From assembly GCF_902506165.1 (NCBI RefSeq), contig NZ_LR733817.1, positions 1,472,255-1,536,254 of the forward strand: a stretch of 64,000 nucleotides of DNA, in the 5' to 3' direction. Below the pieces are notes generated by a model. That model searched no databases. It was given only the letters and a program-made list of their open reading frames with translations, and was not told where the DNA came from. This document shows, in pieces, positions 7,417-15,762 of this stretch. The stretch is from Bosea sp. 29B (GTDB taxonomy: Bacteria > Pseudomonadota > Alphaproteobacteria > Rhizobiales > Beijerinckiaceae). Position numbers and translations under genes: made by a program. How positions within the stretch are numbered: position 1 is the first letter of the stretch; every line of letters begins with the position of its first letter.

Positions 7417-8202
7417 ATGAGCGTTCTTCCCGAAGCCGACCCTGACGAGAAGGCGGCCTATGCCGCCCCTGCCCTGGAGAAGGGTCTCGATATCCTCGAA
7501 CTCCTGGCGGAGACCGGCGAGCCGCTCTCGACCCGCGTGATCGCCGAGCGGTTGCAGCGCTCGAAGAGCGAGATCTTCCGCATGGTCTTCGTGCTGCAGC
7601 AACGCGGCTATCTCGAACGGGAGCCGGGCACAGACCGGCTCGGCCTGTCGCGCCGCCTGTTCGACCTCGGGATCAGGACGCCGGGCGGCAAGCAGCTGAC
7701 CTCGGTGGTACTGCCACTGATGGAGCGCTTCAGCGAGGAGAGCGGCCAAGCCGCTCATCTCGTCGTGCTGAGCCGGGCACAGACGGTGGTGCTCGCCACC
7801 ACCGCCGGCCATCTCGACGCCAGCGTCATCGTCCGCCCCGGCTATGGCCGCCCGGCGCTCGACGCCAATTCCGGTTTGCTGATCCTCGCCTTCCAGTCGG
7901 AAGCGCGCCGGCGCGGGCTGATGCGCGAAGCGCCGCCCGAGACTAGGCAGCGGCTCGACGATCCTGAGACCCAGGCCGCACTCGCCGAGGTCCGCGCACT
8001 CGGCCACCGCATCGCAGCGAGCCGCGACATCCTCGCCGTCACCGACATCGCCTGCCCGGTGATCGGCCCGGCCGGCCATGCCGAGGCGGCGATCCTGGTG
8101 CCCTGCCTGCAGCGCCACGGCGTCGAGACCGACGAGGCCGCCATCCTGCTCGCGCTCAAGGCCTGCGCCGCCGAGGCGGGCCTACGCCTGCCCTATGGCT
8201 AG
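7417..8202 (+). CDS. IclR family transcriptional regulator
   Basis: A 261-aa DNA-binding regulator. The N-terminal winged helix-turn-helix covers about residues 15-80 (LSTRVIAERLQRSKSEIFRM, then a wing RGYLEREP). The IclR effector domain follows, with the typical ARRRGLMREAPPETR-like helix and a closing GHAEAAILVP strand. It is divergent from the ABC transporter/deacylase/dehydratase operon, with a palindrome in the 152-bp gap, and is the likely ligand-responsive regulator of that operon. Ectoine clusters usually use a MocR-type regulator (EnuR) instead, which argues against a plain ectoine system. Confidence 0.88.
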   Translation: MSVLPEADPDEKAAYAAPALEKGLDILELLAETGEPLSTRVIAERLQRSKSEIFRMVFVLQQRGYLEREPGTDRLGLSRRLFDLGIRTPGGKQLTSVVLPLMERFSEESGQAAHLVVLSRAQTVVLATTAGHLDASVIVRPGYGRPALDANSGLLILAFQSEARRRGLMREAPPETRQRLDDPETQAALAEVRALGHRIAASRDILAVTDIACPVIGPAGHAEAAILVPCLQRHGVETDEAAILLALKACAAEAGLRLPYG

Positions 8203-8340
8203 CGCTCAGCCGGAAAACCAGCCGGCTAACCCGGAAAACCCGCGCAATTGCCGCAACGCCACCCGAACACGGCCATACACTCTCCAAAATTGCTCGCGAT
8301 TTTCCCTCTAACCGCAGCAACCGCCACGGAGGAGGACGAT

Positions 8341-8550
8341 ATGGCCGAGACCGCGACGAACCCGCAGACCATCGTGATGACCGACCCGGAGTGGATCGCT
8401 CTGGAGAGCATCAGCGAAGAGACACGCCGCTTCATCTTCGGCGAGGCGATGCTGCGGCTGCTTCAGGGTCGCGGCCTGGCCGAGCCCGGCAACGAGCTCT
8501 GGAAAGTCACACCGGAAGGCCAGCAGGCGCTCGAAGCCCGCAGCCACTGA
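8341..8550 (+). CDS. Small unknown protein, 69 aa, wHTH-like C-terminal half
   Basis: A strong ribosome site GGAGGAGG (8328-8335) 5 nt before the ATG supports this as a real gene. It encodes an acidic 69-aa protein. The second half (LLQGRGLAEPG..WKVTPEGQQAL) resembles the last helix and wing of small winged-helix proteins, where 'GL-E....W-LT-EG' is common. No complete HTH is present, so the resemblance may be superficial. I do not recognise a named family. It stands alone between iclR and the PHA-system gene. Confidence 0.6.
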   Translation: MAETATNPQTIVMTDPEWIALESISEETRRFIFGEAMLRLLQGRGLAEPGNELWKVTPEGQQALEARSH

Positions 8551-8582
8551 CCTTCACATCCGGTTTCACCTTGAACATCTCG

Positions 8583-8611
8583 TCCCGGGTACCCTCAGCG
8601 GTCGCTCGGGA
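8583..8611 (+). repeat. Fragment of repeat family B
   Basis: TCCCGGG and CTCGGGA flank a short loop, matching the right-hand hairpin of the copy at the window start (around 68-100) with several substitutions. The rest of the 161-bp gap shows no further element and no convincing small ORF. Confidence 0.5.
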
Positions 8612-8711
8612 CGATCTCGTTAGAGGTCGTGTCCGTAAACGGTTGCAAGTGCCGGCTGCGCAGCCCATCTCAGCGCTACGCCAGCTCGCTCACGCTTCCG
8701 GGACCTGACGC

Positions 8712-9038
8712 ATGAAACGCCCCGTCACCATCACGATCTCGCATTCGCTCGGCCGCGAGGCGGCCCGCCAGCGGCTGCAGGGCGGCGTCGGCAAGGTCCG
8801 GGACAGGCTCGGCGGCTTCGGCATGCAGCTCGTCGAGGAGAACTGGCAGGGCGACACGCTGCAATTCGGCGTCGCCGCCCTCGGCCACACCGTCAGCGGC
8901 AAGATCGAGATCGAGGATGCCCTGGTGCGCGTCGAGGTGATGCTGCCTTTGATGCTCGCCATCTTCGCCGAGAAGCTGAAACTCAGCGTCGAGAAGCAGG
9001 CCCAGATCCTGCTGGAACACAAGCCGGCCAAGGCCTGA
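8712..9038 (+). CDS. Polyhydroxyalkanoic acid system family protein (PHA_gran_rgn)
   Basis: A 108-aa cytoplasmic protein matching the small 'polyhydroxyalkanoic acid system' family. It has an N-terminal ITISHSLGREAARQRL segment, a central beta-rich part (NWQGDTLQFGVAALGHTVSG) and a final helix ending in a KPAKA tail. Family members are thought to associate with PHA storage granules, but a biochemical role is not established. No phaC, phaP or phaR gene is nearby. The next gene, a cation/proton antiporter, is 124 bp away. Confidence 0.75.
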   Translation: MKRPVTITISHSLGREAARQRLQGGVGKVRDRLGGFGMQLVEENWQGDTLQFGVAALGHTVSGKIEIEDALVRVEVMLPLMLAIFAEKLKLSVEKQAQILLEHKPAKA

Positions 9039-9162
9039 CGCCAACTCCGCGCACCGTGTCGCAGGCCGCTTGCGACTTTTGTTCACCATCGAAGGTTGAA
9101 TTCCCTCGCCGCGATCCGCAAAGTCGCCGGCGCCCCCTTTCTCGCCTGCCCACCGGAGACCC

Positions 9163-10953
9163 ATGCATCACGGCCCATTGATCGCCATCATCGTCATGGG
9201 CCTCGGCCTCGCCTTCGTGTTCGGGGCGCTGGCACAGAAGTTGAGGGTTTCCCCGCTCGTCGGCTATCTCCTCGCCGGCGTCGCGGTCGGCCCGTTCACC
9301 CCGGGCTTCGTCGCCGACCAGAACCTCGCCAACGACCTCGCCGAAATCGGCGTCATCCTGCTGATGTTCGGCGTCGGCCTGCATTTCTCGCTGAAGGACC
9401 TGCTCTCGGTCAAAGCCATCGCGGTACCGGGCGCGCTGGTGCAGATCGGCACTGCGACCCTGCTCGGCCTGGGGCTCGCCCTGCTGCTTGGCTGGAGCGT
9501 ACCAGCCGGCCTCGTCTTCGGCTTGGCGCTCTCGGTCGCCAGTACCGTCGTGCTGCTGCGCGCCTTGCAGGAGCGTCGCATCGTCCAGACCGAGAAGGGC
9601 AAGATCGCCGTCGGCTGGCTGATCGTCGAGGACCTCGCCATGGTCCTGGCGCTGGTGATGATCCCGGCGGTCGCCGATGTGCTGAACGGCGGCTCCGGTA
9701 CGGCCGCGGGCAGTGGGCCGCTGGCGACGCGCTTCGATCTCGGGCTCTGGGGCGTGCTCGGTCTGACGCTCGCCAAGGTCGCCGCCTTCGTCGCCTTCAT
9801 GCTGATCGTCGGGCGCCGGCTGATTCCGTGGATCCTGCACTGGGTCGCCCATACCGGCTCGCGCGAGCTCTTCCGCCTCGCCGTACTCGCGATCGCGCTC
9901 GGCGTCGCCTATCTCGCCGCCAGCCTGTTCGGCGTCTCCTTCGCGCTCGGCGCCTTCTTCGCCGGCATGATCCTCAGCGAATCGCCGCTCAGCCATCGCG
10001 CTGCCGAGGAATCGCTGCCGCTGCGCGACGCCTTCGCCGTGCTGTTCTTCGTCTCGGTCGGCATGCTGTTCGACCCCGGCATCCTGCTGCGCGCGCCACT
10101 GCCGCTGATCGCGACCATCGCCATCATCCTGTTCGGCAAGACCCTGGCGGCCTGGCTGATCGTGCGCGCCTTCGGCAAGCCCGATCAGGTCGCGCTGACG
10201 ATCTCGGCGAGCCTGGCCCAGATCGGCGAGTTCTCCTTCATCCTGGCCGGGCTCGGCGTCTCCCTGAAGCTGCTGCCGGAGCAGGGTCGCGACCTGATCC
10301 TCGCCGGCGCGATCTTCTCGATCGTGCTCAACCCGCTGATGTTCAAGCTGGTCGACCGCTTCGCCCCGCCCGACCCGGCACCGGCCAAGCCCAGGCCGGC
10401 AGAACCGAAGCCGACCGAGGCCGTGCCCGTCCCTCAGCCGGAAGCACCAGCCACCACGCCGGAACCCGAACCCGCACCGACGCTTGAGCGCGACATCATC
10501 CCGACCGAACTCTCCGATCACATCGTCGTCGTCGGCTATGGCCGCGTTGGCTCGCTGCTCGGCGCCGGCCTTGCGGCCATGGGCGAGAAACTCCTGGTGA
10601 TCGAGGACCAGGATGACGGCGTCGCCGCCGCCCGTCGCGATGGTGCCGAGGTGCTGGTCGGCAATGCCGCCGACCCGGAGGTGCTCGACGCCGCCGGGCT
10701 GGCGCGGGCAAAACGCCTCTTCGTCGCCATCCCCGGCAGCTTCGAGGCCGGCCAGGTCTGCGAGCAAGCGCGCAAGCAGAACCCGAACCTGCCGATCATC
10801 GCCCGCGCCCATTCCCTCGCCGAGGTCGAGCATCTCAGAGAGTGCGGCGCCAGCCGCACCATCATGGGCGAGGCCGAGATCGCCCGCGCCATGCTGGCGC
10901 TCTGCGGCAGGAAGGGCGAGGAACCGGCTCCAAGCACGCCGAACACAGCCTGA
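9163..10953 (+). CDS. CPA2-family cation/proton antiporter with TrkA-N domain (YbaL/KefB-like)
   Basis: A 596-aa inner-membrane protein. Residues about 1-400 form a 12-13 segment CPA2 Na+/H+ exchanger domain, including GYLLAGVAVGPFTPGF in the first third and LPLRDAFAVLFFVSVGMLFDP in the second half. A Pro/Glu/Ala-rich linker follows, then a TrkA-N Rossmann domain (VVGYGRVGSLLGAGL) that binds a nucleotide and gates the channel. The domain order resembles E. coli YbaL. It is expected to move K+ or Na+ against protons; the ion cannot be read from sequence. A long open frame on the opposite strand (8983-10833) is a GC-codon shadow. Confidence 0.88.
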   Translation: MHHGPLIAIIVMGLGLAFVFGALAQKLRVSPLVGYLLAGVAVGPFTPGFVADQNLANDLAEIGVILLMFGVGLHFSLKDLLSVKAIAVPGALVQIGTATLLGLGLALLLGWSVPAGLVFGLALSVASTVVLLRALQERRIVQTEKGKIAVGWLIVEDLAMVLALVMIPAVADVLNGGSGTAAGSGPLATRFDLGLWGVLGLTLAKVAAFVAFMLIVGRRLIPWILHWVAHTGSRELFRLAVLAIALGVAYLAASLFGVSFALGAFFAGMILSESPLSHRAAEESLPLRDAFAVLFFVSVGMLFDPGILLRAPLPLIATIAIILFGKTLAAWLIVRAFGKPDQVALTISASLAQIGEFSFILAGLGVSLKLLPEQGRDLILAGAIFSIVLNPLMFKLVDRFAPPDPAPAKPRPAEPKPTEAVPVPQPEAPATTPEPEPAPTLERDIIPTELSDHIVVVGYGRVGSLLGAGLAAMGEKLLVIEDQDDGVAAARRDGAEVLVGNAADPEVLDAAGLARAKRLFVAIPGSFEAGQVCEQARKQNPNLPIIARAHSLAEVEHLRECGASRTIMGEAEIARAMLALCGRKGEEPAPSTPNTA

Positions 10954-10954
10954 T

Positions 10955-11890
10955 CTAGCTGTCTCCGTCCATCAGCGGGTGGAGATCGCGGACCATGCTC
11001 TTCAGCCGCTCGTCGAGGATATGGGTGTAGATCTGCGTCGTCGCGATGTCGGCATGCCCCAGAAGTTCCTGCACGACGCGTAAGTCTGCGCCGTTCTGCA
11101 GGAGATGGCTGGCGAAGGCGTGGCGCAGCACATGCGGCGAGACCTTCGCCGGTGACAGGCCGGCGGCGGCGGCCAGCGATTTGAGATCGCGCCCGAAAGC
11201 CTGGCGGGTCAAGTGCCCACTCTCGCCATCGGAGGGGAAGAGCCAGCGCCCGTCCGGCGCGCCCTGCTCACGCAGCACGGCAAGATGCGCTGCAGCAGCC
11301 ACACGCGCCGCCTCGTTCAGCGGCACCAGCCGGTCTTTGTCGCCCTTGCCGCGCACGACCAGGAAGCGCTCGCGCGTCGTCGCGGCAGAGAGCGGCAGCG
11401 CGATCAGTTCGGAAACGCGCAGGCCGGTGGCGTAGAGCATCTCGATCAGGCAGCGCATCCTGACGCCGCGCGCCCGTGCGGCGGGTGAGAGCCCTTCCTG
11501 CTCCGCCATCTGCTGCGCCGTACCGATCAGCCGGTCGACCTCGGCGACGCTGAGCACCTTTGGCAATGGCCTGCCAAGCCGCGGCCCCTCGATCGCGGCG
11601 GTCGGATCGGTGCCTGCGAGGCCTTCCGTGTAGAGGAAGCGGTGGAACTGCCTGACTGCCGAAAGCCGCCGCGCCGCCGAGGAAGCTTTCAGCCCGCGCT
11701 CCGACAATTCGATGAGATAGGCCCGGACATCGTCCGCCGTGGCCGCGGCCGGCCCGCCCTGGCTCGCGGCGAAGCCGAGATAATCATCGAGATCGCGCTC
11801 ATAGGCCTCGAGCGTGTTCTTGGCGGCGCCGCGCTCGGCCGCCAGCATGTCGAGGAAACCGTTCAGCCAGGAGCGCGCCTGCTTGCTCAT
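10955..11890 (-). CDS. xerD: Site-specific tyrosine recombinase XerD
   Basis: A 311-aa tyrosine recombinase that resolves chromosome dimers at dif with XerC and FtsK. An N-terminal SAM-like core-binding domain spans about 5-95. The catalytic set is complete: R158 (TGLRVSEL), K182 (GKGDKDR), H253/R256 (HVLRHAFASHLL), H279 (LLGHADIATTQ) and Y288 (IYTH). Length and motifs match housekeeping XerD rather than an integrase, and no phage genes are near. Its start overlaps the stop of a 48-aa membrane protein gene by 4 bp. It ends 1 bp after the convergent antiporter gene. Confidence 0.92.
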   Translation of the reverse strand: MSKQARSWLNGFLDMLAAERGAAKNTLEAYERDLDDYLGFAASQGGPAAATADDVRAYLIELSERGLKASSAARRLSAVRQFHRFLYTEGLAGTDPTAAIEGPRLGRPLPKVLSVAEVDRLIGTAQQMAEQEGLSPAARARGVRMRCLIEMLYATGLRVSELIALPLSAATTRERFLVVRGKGDKDRLVPLNEAARVAAAAHLAVLREQGAPDGRWLFPSDGESGHLTRQAFGRDLKSLAAAAGLSPAKVSPHVLRHAFASHLLQNGADLRVVQELLGHADIATTQIYTHILDERLKSMVRDLHPLMDGDS

Positions 11891-12033
11891 TTCTGCTGCA
11901 GCTTCGAGGGGGGCACGATCTCGACCATCTCGCGCGGCTCCGGCTTCACGAAGGTGACCAGCGCGAGCATGCCGCCATAGACCAGCCCGGCGATGACAGC
12001 CAGGAACGTCAGGAACTTGAACAGCGTCGGCAC
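11887..12033 (-). CDS. Small single-pass membrane protein, 48 aa, coupled to xerD
   Basis: This short reading frame starts with GTG at 12033 and ends in a TGA that overlaps the xerD ATG (ATGA). The product has one hydrophobic segment at about residues 8-28 (FLAVIAGLVYGGMLALV), then a charged tail with KPEPREMVEIVPPSKL. The tail looks like a conserved small protein that I recall at this position next to xerD in other Rhizobiales. An alternative in-frame GTG at 12051 adds six residues. The function is unknown; overlap and conserved neighbourhood suggest co-expression with xerD. Confidence 0.7.
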   Translation of the reverse strand: MPTLFKFLTFLAVIAGLVYGGMLALVTFVKPEPREMVEIVPPSKLQQK

Positions 12034-12063
12034 GGCCGGCGATTCCCCATGCACCCCAACCCG

Positions 12064-13896
12064 TTATTTCTGATTGGGGGTATCGGACGCAAGGGCGGAA
12101 CCTGCGATCTCTGCAAGCTGCAGCCCGCGCAGGCTGTTGCCGACGAACCAGCGCCCGGCCTGCCTGAGGTCGTCGAGCCGCAGCGGCGCCTCACGGGCAA
12201 CCCCGGTTTCGATAAGTTCCCGGCGCAACACGCCCGGTAGCAGGCCATGCACCAGCGGCGGCGTCAGCAACACGCCGTCGTGCTCGACAAAGACATTGCT
12301 GCGGCTGGTCTCGGTGATGAAGCCCTGCCGGTTCAACAGCAGGGCATCGTCGCAGCCTTGCAACGCCGCCTCCGCGAAGGCTCGCTCATAGACCGCCCGA
12401 CGCGTCGTCTTGTGACGCAGGAACGGATCGCCGGCATCGACCCGCTGCCTCGCGATGGCGATCCGGACCGCGCCGCCTGCCGCGACCGGCATCGGCGCAG
12501 TCGTGATTTGAAGCATGCCGTCGCAGCGCAGCTCGCAACGCACGCGGCGTTCCTCCCCGGCAGGAAGCGCCGCCTCAGCCGCCGCGAGCTGCCCGAGCAC
12601 CTGTTCCCGATCGAGCCGGAAGCCGAGCACCGACGACGACGCGGCAAGGCGCTCGAGATGCAACGCCAGCCGGACATAGCCACCTGACCAGCGCAGCGTC
12701 TCGATCAGCCCGTATTCCTCGGCTAGATCGGTCAGCACCCGCGCCTTCAGCCGGCACTCGGCATATTCCTCTGCCGGCCTGGAATCGACGACGATACCGC
12801 CGCCGACGCCGTAAACCCCCTCGCCTCCCGGCAACAGCGTCGCGGTCCGGATCGCGACGTTGAAGCTGAGATCGCCATTTGGCGCGATCATGCCGAGCGA
12901 TCCCGTATAGATCCCGCGCGGCGCGGCTTCGAGCTCGCGGATGATCTCCATCGCCCGCAGCTTCGGCGCGCCGGTGACCGAACCGCAGGGGAATAGCGCC
13001 TGCATCTGCTCCAGAAGCGACAAGCCCGGCCGCAATTGGCTGGTCACCGTCGAGGTCAGTGTATGGAAGCCCGGATAGGTCTCGACGCTGAAGAGGGCGG
13101 GAACCTTGACCGAGTCCTGCTCGCTGATCCGGCTGAGATCATTGCGCAGGAGGTCGACGATCATCAGGTTCTCGGCCTGCTGCTTCGGGTCGGCCCGGAG
13201 CGATGCCTTCGCCACCTCGTCGGCCGGCGCATCGAAGCCGCGCGCCGCTGTTCCTTTCATCGGCCGTGTGACGGCGCGCCGGCCGGCGGTCTCGATGAAC
13301 AGCTCCGGCGAGACCGACAGGATGCTCGCCTCGCCCGTCGCGACCATGCCGCCATGAGCGACCGGCTGGCTCGCCCTGAGCGCGCCGTAAAGCGCAAGCG
13401 GGTCGCCGGGATAGCGGAAGCGGATCGGGAAGGTCAGATTGACCTGATAGGCATCGCCGGCATGGAGATAGTCGAGCACGCGCTGCACCGCCGCCGCATG
13501 CGCCGCTTCGTCCAGCCCGAACGCCAGATCCCCCAGCGGCGCTGGGCACCGTGCTGCGAACTCCTGGTCGAGCTCAGCCGGAACGATGCTGCGCGGCGCT
13601 TCGAACAGGCCGAACCAGAGCAGCGGCAGCCGAGGCTCGCTCGGCAACAGCCCTGCCAACCGCGGCTCGAAGGCATAGCCCAGCTCATAGGAGAGGAAGC
13701 CGGCCGCGTGCAGGCCGCGTGCCAGACCGGCCTTGATGCGGGCGAATGCTTCGGCGATCTCGGCCGGTTCCGATGCCTCTACGATCTCGGCGGGATCAGC
13801 GAAGAGCAGTGCCTGCCCTGCCCCGCTGCGGTCTTCCAGCAGCACGAAGGGCGCCCGCAATCCGGCGATTCCGCAATTTGCTCCAGCCACCGGCAT
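12064..13896 (-). CDS. pabBC: Aminodeoxychorismate synthase component I / 4-amino-4-deoxychorismate lyase fusion (PabB-PabC)
   Basis: A 610-aa cytoplasmic enzyme for p-aminobenzoate in folate synthesis. Residues about 1-400 are a chorismate-binding PabB domain with KGTAARGF, FPCGSVTGAPKLRAMEII and the closing VGGGIVVDSRPAEEYAEC strand. The remaining roughly 200 residues are a PLP fold-type IV PabC lyase, beginning near EEYGLIETLRW and including a LLLNRQGFITETSRSNVF segment. The fusion of both steps in one chain is common in alphaproteobacteria. ATG at 13896 was taken; a GTG directly before it is equally possible. It is divergent from aroK, the shikimate pathway supplying its substrate chorismate. 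Confidence 0.9.
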   Translation of the reverse strand: MPVAGANCGIAGLRAPFVLLEDRSGAGQALLFADPAEIVEASEPAEIAEAFARIKAGLARGLHAAGFLSYELGYAFEPRLAGLLPSEPRLPLLWFGLFEAPRSIVPAELDQEFAARCPAPLGDLAFGLDEAAHAAAVQRVLDYLHAGDAYQVNLTFPIRFRYPGDPLALYGALRASQPVAHGGMVATGEASILSVSPELFIETAGRRAVTRPMKGTAARGFDAPADEVAKASLRADPKQQAENLMIVDLLRNDLSRISEQDSVKVPALFSVETYPGFHTLTSTVTSQLRPGLSLLEQMQALFPCGSVTGAPKLRAMEIIRELEAAPRGIYTGSLGMIAPNGDLSFNVAIRTATLLPGGEGVYGVGGGIVVDSRPAEEYAECRLKARVLTDLAEEYGLIETLRWSGGYVRLALHLERLAASSSVLGFRLDREQVLGQLAAAEAALPAGEERRVRCELRCDGMLQITTAPMPVAAGGAVRIAIARQRVDAGDPFLRHKTTRRAVYERAFAEAALQGCDDALLLNRQGFITETSRSNVFVEHDGVLLTPPLVHGLLPGVLRRELIETGVAREAPLRLDDLRQAGRWFVGNSLRGLQLAEIAGSALASDTPNQK

Positions 13897-14018
13897 CACG
13901 CGCTCACACCCCGTCGCGGCGCTACGAGCCCGACTAGGCGGCCACGGTCAAGCCGCCCTGCATCGCACATGGCGGTGCCACGATCCTCATGCTAGAGCGG
14001 GCACAAGGAATTCAGTTG

Positions 14019-14609
14019 ATGACGATGGCGGAAACGATCGAACAAGTGGACCGCATCGCGCTGCGCGCCGCGCTCGGTGCGCGGGCCGTGGTACTGGTGG
14101 GCATGATGGGCTCGGGCAAAAGCTCGGTCGGCAAACGCCTTGGCGCCCGGCTCGGCCTCCCCTTCGTCGACGCCGACACCGAGATCGAGACCGCCGCCGG
14201 CATGGCGATCCCCGAGATTTTCGCCCAGCGTGGCGAAAGCGAGTTCCGCGATGGCGAGCGCCGCGTCATCTCCCGCATCCTGACGACGCGCGCACCGCTC
14301 GTACTGGCGACCGGCGGCGGCGCCTTCATGAACGCCGACACCCGCGCCCGCATCGCCGAGCTCGGCATCTCGATCTGGCTGAAGGCCGAGTTCGACGTGC
14401 TGATGCGCCGCGTCCGCAAACGCAGCAATCGCCCGCTGCTCCAGACGGCCGACCCCGAGGCGACCGTACGGCGCTTGCTGGCCGAGCGCGAGCCGATCTA
14501 TGCGCTCGCCGACATCACGCTGATCTCGCGCGACGATCCCCATGAGGTCGTCATCGAGGACGCCGTGGCGGCGCTCGACCGGCGGCTGCGCCAGGAAGGC
14601 AAGGAATGA
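14019..14609 (+). CDS. aroK: Shikimate kinase
   Basis: A 196-aa cytoplasmic kinase that phosphorylates shikimate, the fifth step of the chorismate pathway. Walker A GMMGSGKS is at 28-35, the shikimate-binding FVDADTEIE at 49-57, FRDGERRV and the ATGGGAF loop follow, and the lid region RPLLQ is present. The start at 14019 is chosen for AAGGA 9 nt upstream; an in-frame ATG at 13989 lacks a ribosome site. The last codons overlap the aroB ATG (ATGA), so the two are translationally coupled. Confidence 0.93.
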   Translation: MTMAETIEQVDRIALRAALGARAVVLVGMMGSGKSSVGKRLGARLGLPFVDADTEIETAAGMAIPEIFAQRGESEFRDGERRVISRILTTRAPLVLATGGGAFMNADTRARIAELGISIWLKAEFDVLMRRVRKRSNRPLLQTADPEATVRRLLAEREPIYALADITLISRDDPHEVVIEDAVAALDRRLRQEGKE

Positions 14610-15751
14610 ACGCTATGGCCTCGGCTGCCCCTGCAGCGGAACGGATCGTCGTGCCGGTCGCGCTGGCCGAGCGCTCCTATGACATCCTGATCGGCCGCCA
14701 TCAGCTCTGCGAGGCTGCGCAGGTGATCGCCCGGCGCTTTCCCGGCGCTCGCGCCGCCATCGTCACCGACGAGAACCTCGCCGCCCTGCATGCTCCCGCG
14801 CTCGAATCCTGCCTGCAGCAGGCCGGCGTCACGGCGACGCGCCTGACGATCCCGCCGGGCGAGGCGTCCAAATCCTATGCCCGCTTCATCGAGCTCTGTG
14901 ACGGTCTGCTCGCCGCCAAGATCGAGCGCAACGACCTCGTCATCGCGCTCGGCGGCGGCGTCGTCGGCGACCTCTCGGGCTTCGCCGCCTCGGTGCTGCG
15001 CCGCGGCGTGCGCCTAGTGCAGATTCCGACCAGCCTGCTCGCCCAGGTCGATTCCTCCGTCGGCGGCAAGACCGGCATCAATTCCAGCCATGGCAAGAAC
15101 CTGATCGGCGCCTTCCACCAGCCGGCGCTGGTGGTCTGCGACACCGCCTTGCTCGATACGCTGAGCGAGCGCGAGTTCAAGGCCGGCTATGCCGAGGTGG
15201 TGAAGTACGGGCTGATCGACGATGCCGCCTTCTTCGACTGGTGCGAGGTCAACTGGCGCCGCGTCATGGAAGGTGGACCCGAGCGCGACCATGCGGTCGC
15301 GACCGCCTGCCGGGCCAAGGCCGCTGTCGTCGCCCGCGACGAGCGCGAGGATGGCGACCGTGCCCTTCTCAATCTCGGCCACACCTTCGCCCATGCGCTG
15401 GAGCGGCTGACGCGATACGACTCCACCCGCCTCGTCCATGGCGAAGCCGTCGCGATCGGGCTTTGCCTTGCTTTCCGCTTCTCGCAGCGGCTCGGTCTCT
15501 GCTCCGGCCAGGATGCCGGCCGCGTCGCCGCCCATCTCGCCGCCGTCGGCCTGCCGACCAGGCTGCAGGACGTGCCCGGCGGCGCCGGCACGGCGTCTGA
15601 GATCGTTGAGGCGATGACCCAGGACAAGAAGGTCAAGCGCGGCGCGCTGACCTTCATCCTGACGCATGGCATCGGCAAGAGCTTCATCGCGCCCGGCGTC
15701 GCCACCGAGACGGCGCACGACTTCATCGAGAGCGAACTCGCGGGAACCTGA
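14606..15751 (+). CDS. aroB: 3-dehydroquinate synthase
   Basis: A 381-aa NAD- and metal-dependent enzyme that closes DAHP to 3-dehydroquinate, step two of the shikimate pathway. It contains the NAD-binding ALGGGVVGDLSGF motif, PTSLLAQVDSSVGGKTGIN, the GYAEVVKYG helix and metal-ligand histidines in NLGHTFAHALE and VHGEAVAIG. Length is typical. It is coupled to aroK by overlap and followed 11 bp later by a CorC-like membrane protein gene in the same direction. Confidence 0.95.
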   Translation: MNAMASAAPAAERIVVPVALAERSYDILIGRHQLCEAAQVIARRFPGARAAIVTDENLAALHAPALESCLQQAGVTATRLTIPPGEASKSYARFIELCDGLLAAKIERNDLVIALGGGVVGDLSGFAASVLRRGVRLVQIPTSLLAQVDSSVGGKTGINSSHGKNLIGAFHQPALVVCDTALLDTLSEREFKAGYAEVVKYGLIDDAAFFDWCEVNWRRVMEGGPERDHAVATACRAKAAVVARDEREDGDRALLNLGHTFAHALERLTRYDSTRLVHGEAVAIGLCLAFRFSQRLGLCSGQDAGRVAAHLAAVGLPTRLQDVPGGAGTASEIVEAMTQDKKVKRGALTFILTHGIGKSFIAPGVATETAHDFIESELAGT

Positions 15752-15762
15752 GCGCTTCCTCC

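Noticed and set aside
8983..10833. 616-codon minus-strand frame opposite the CPA2 antiporter
   Set aside because: Antisense to an intact transporter gene; highly charged low-information translation, no ribosome site or family motif.
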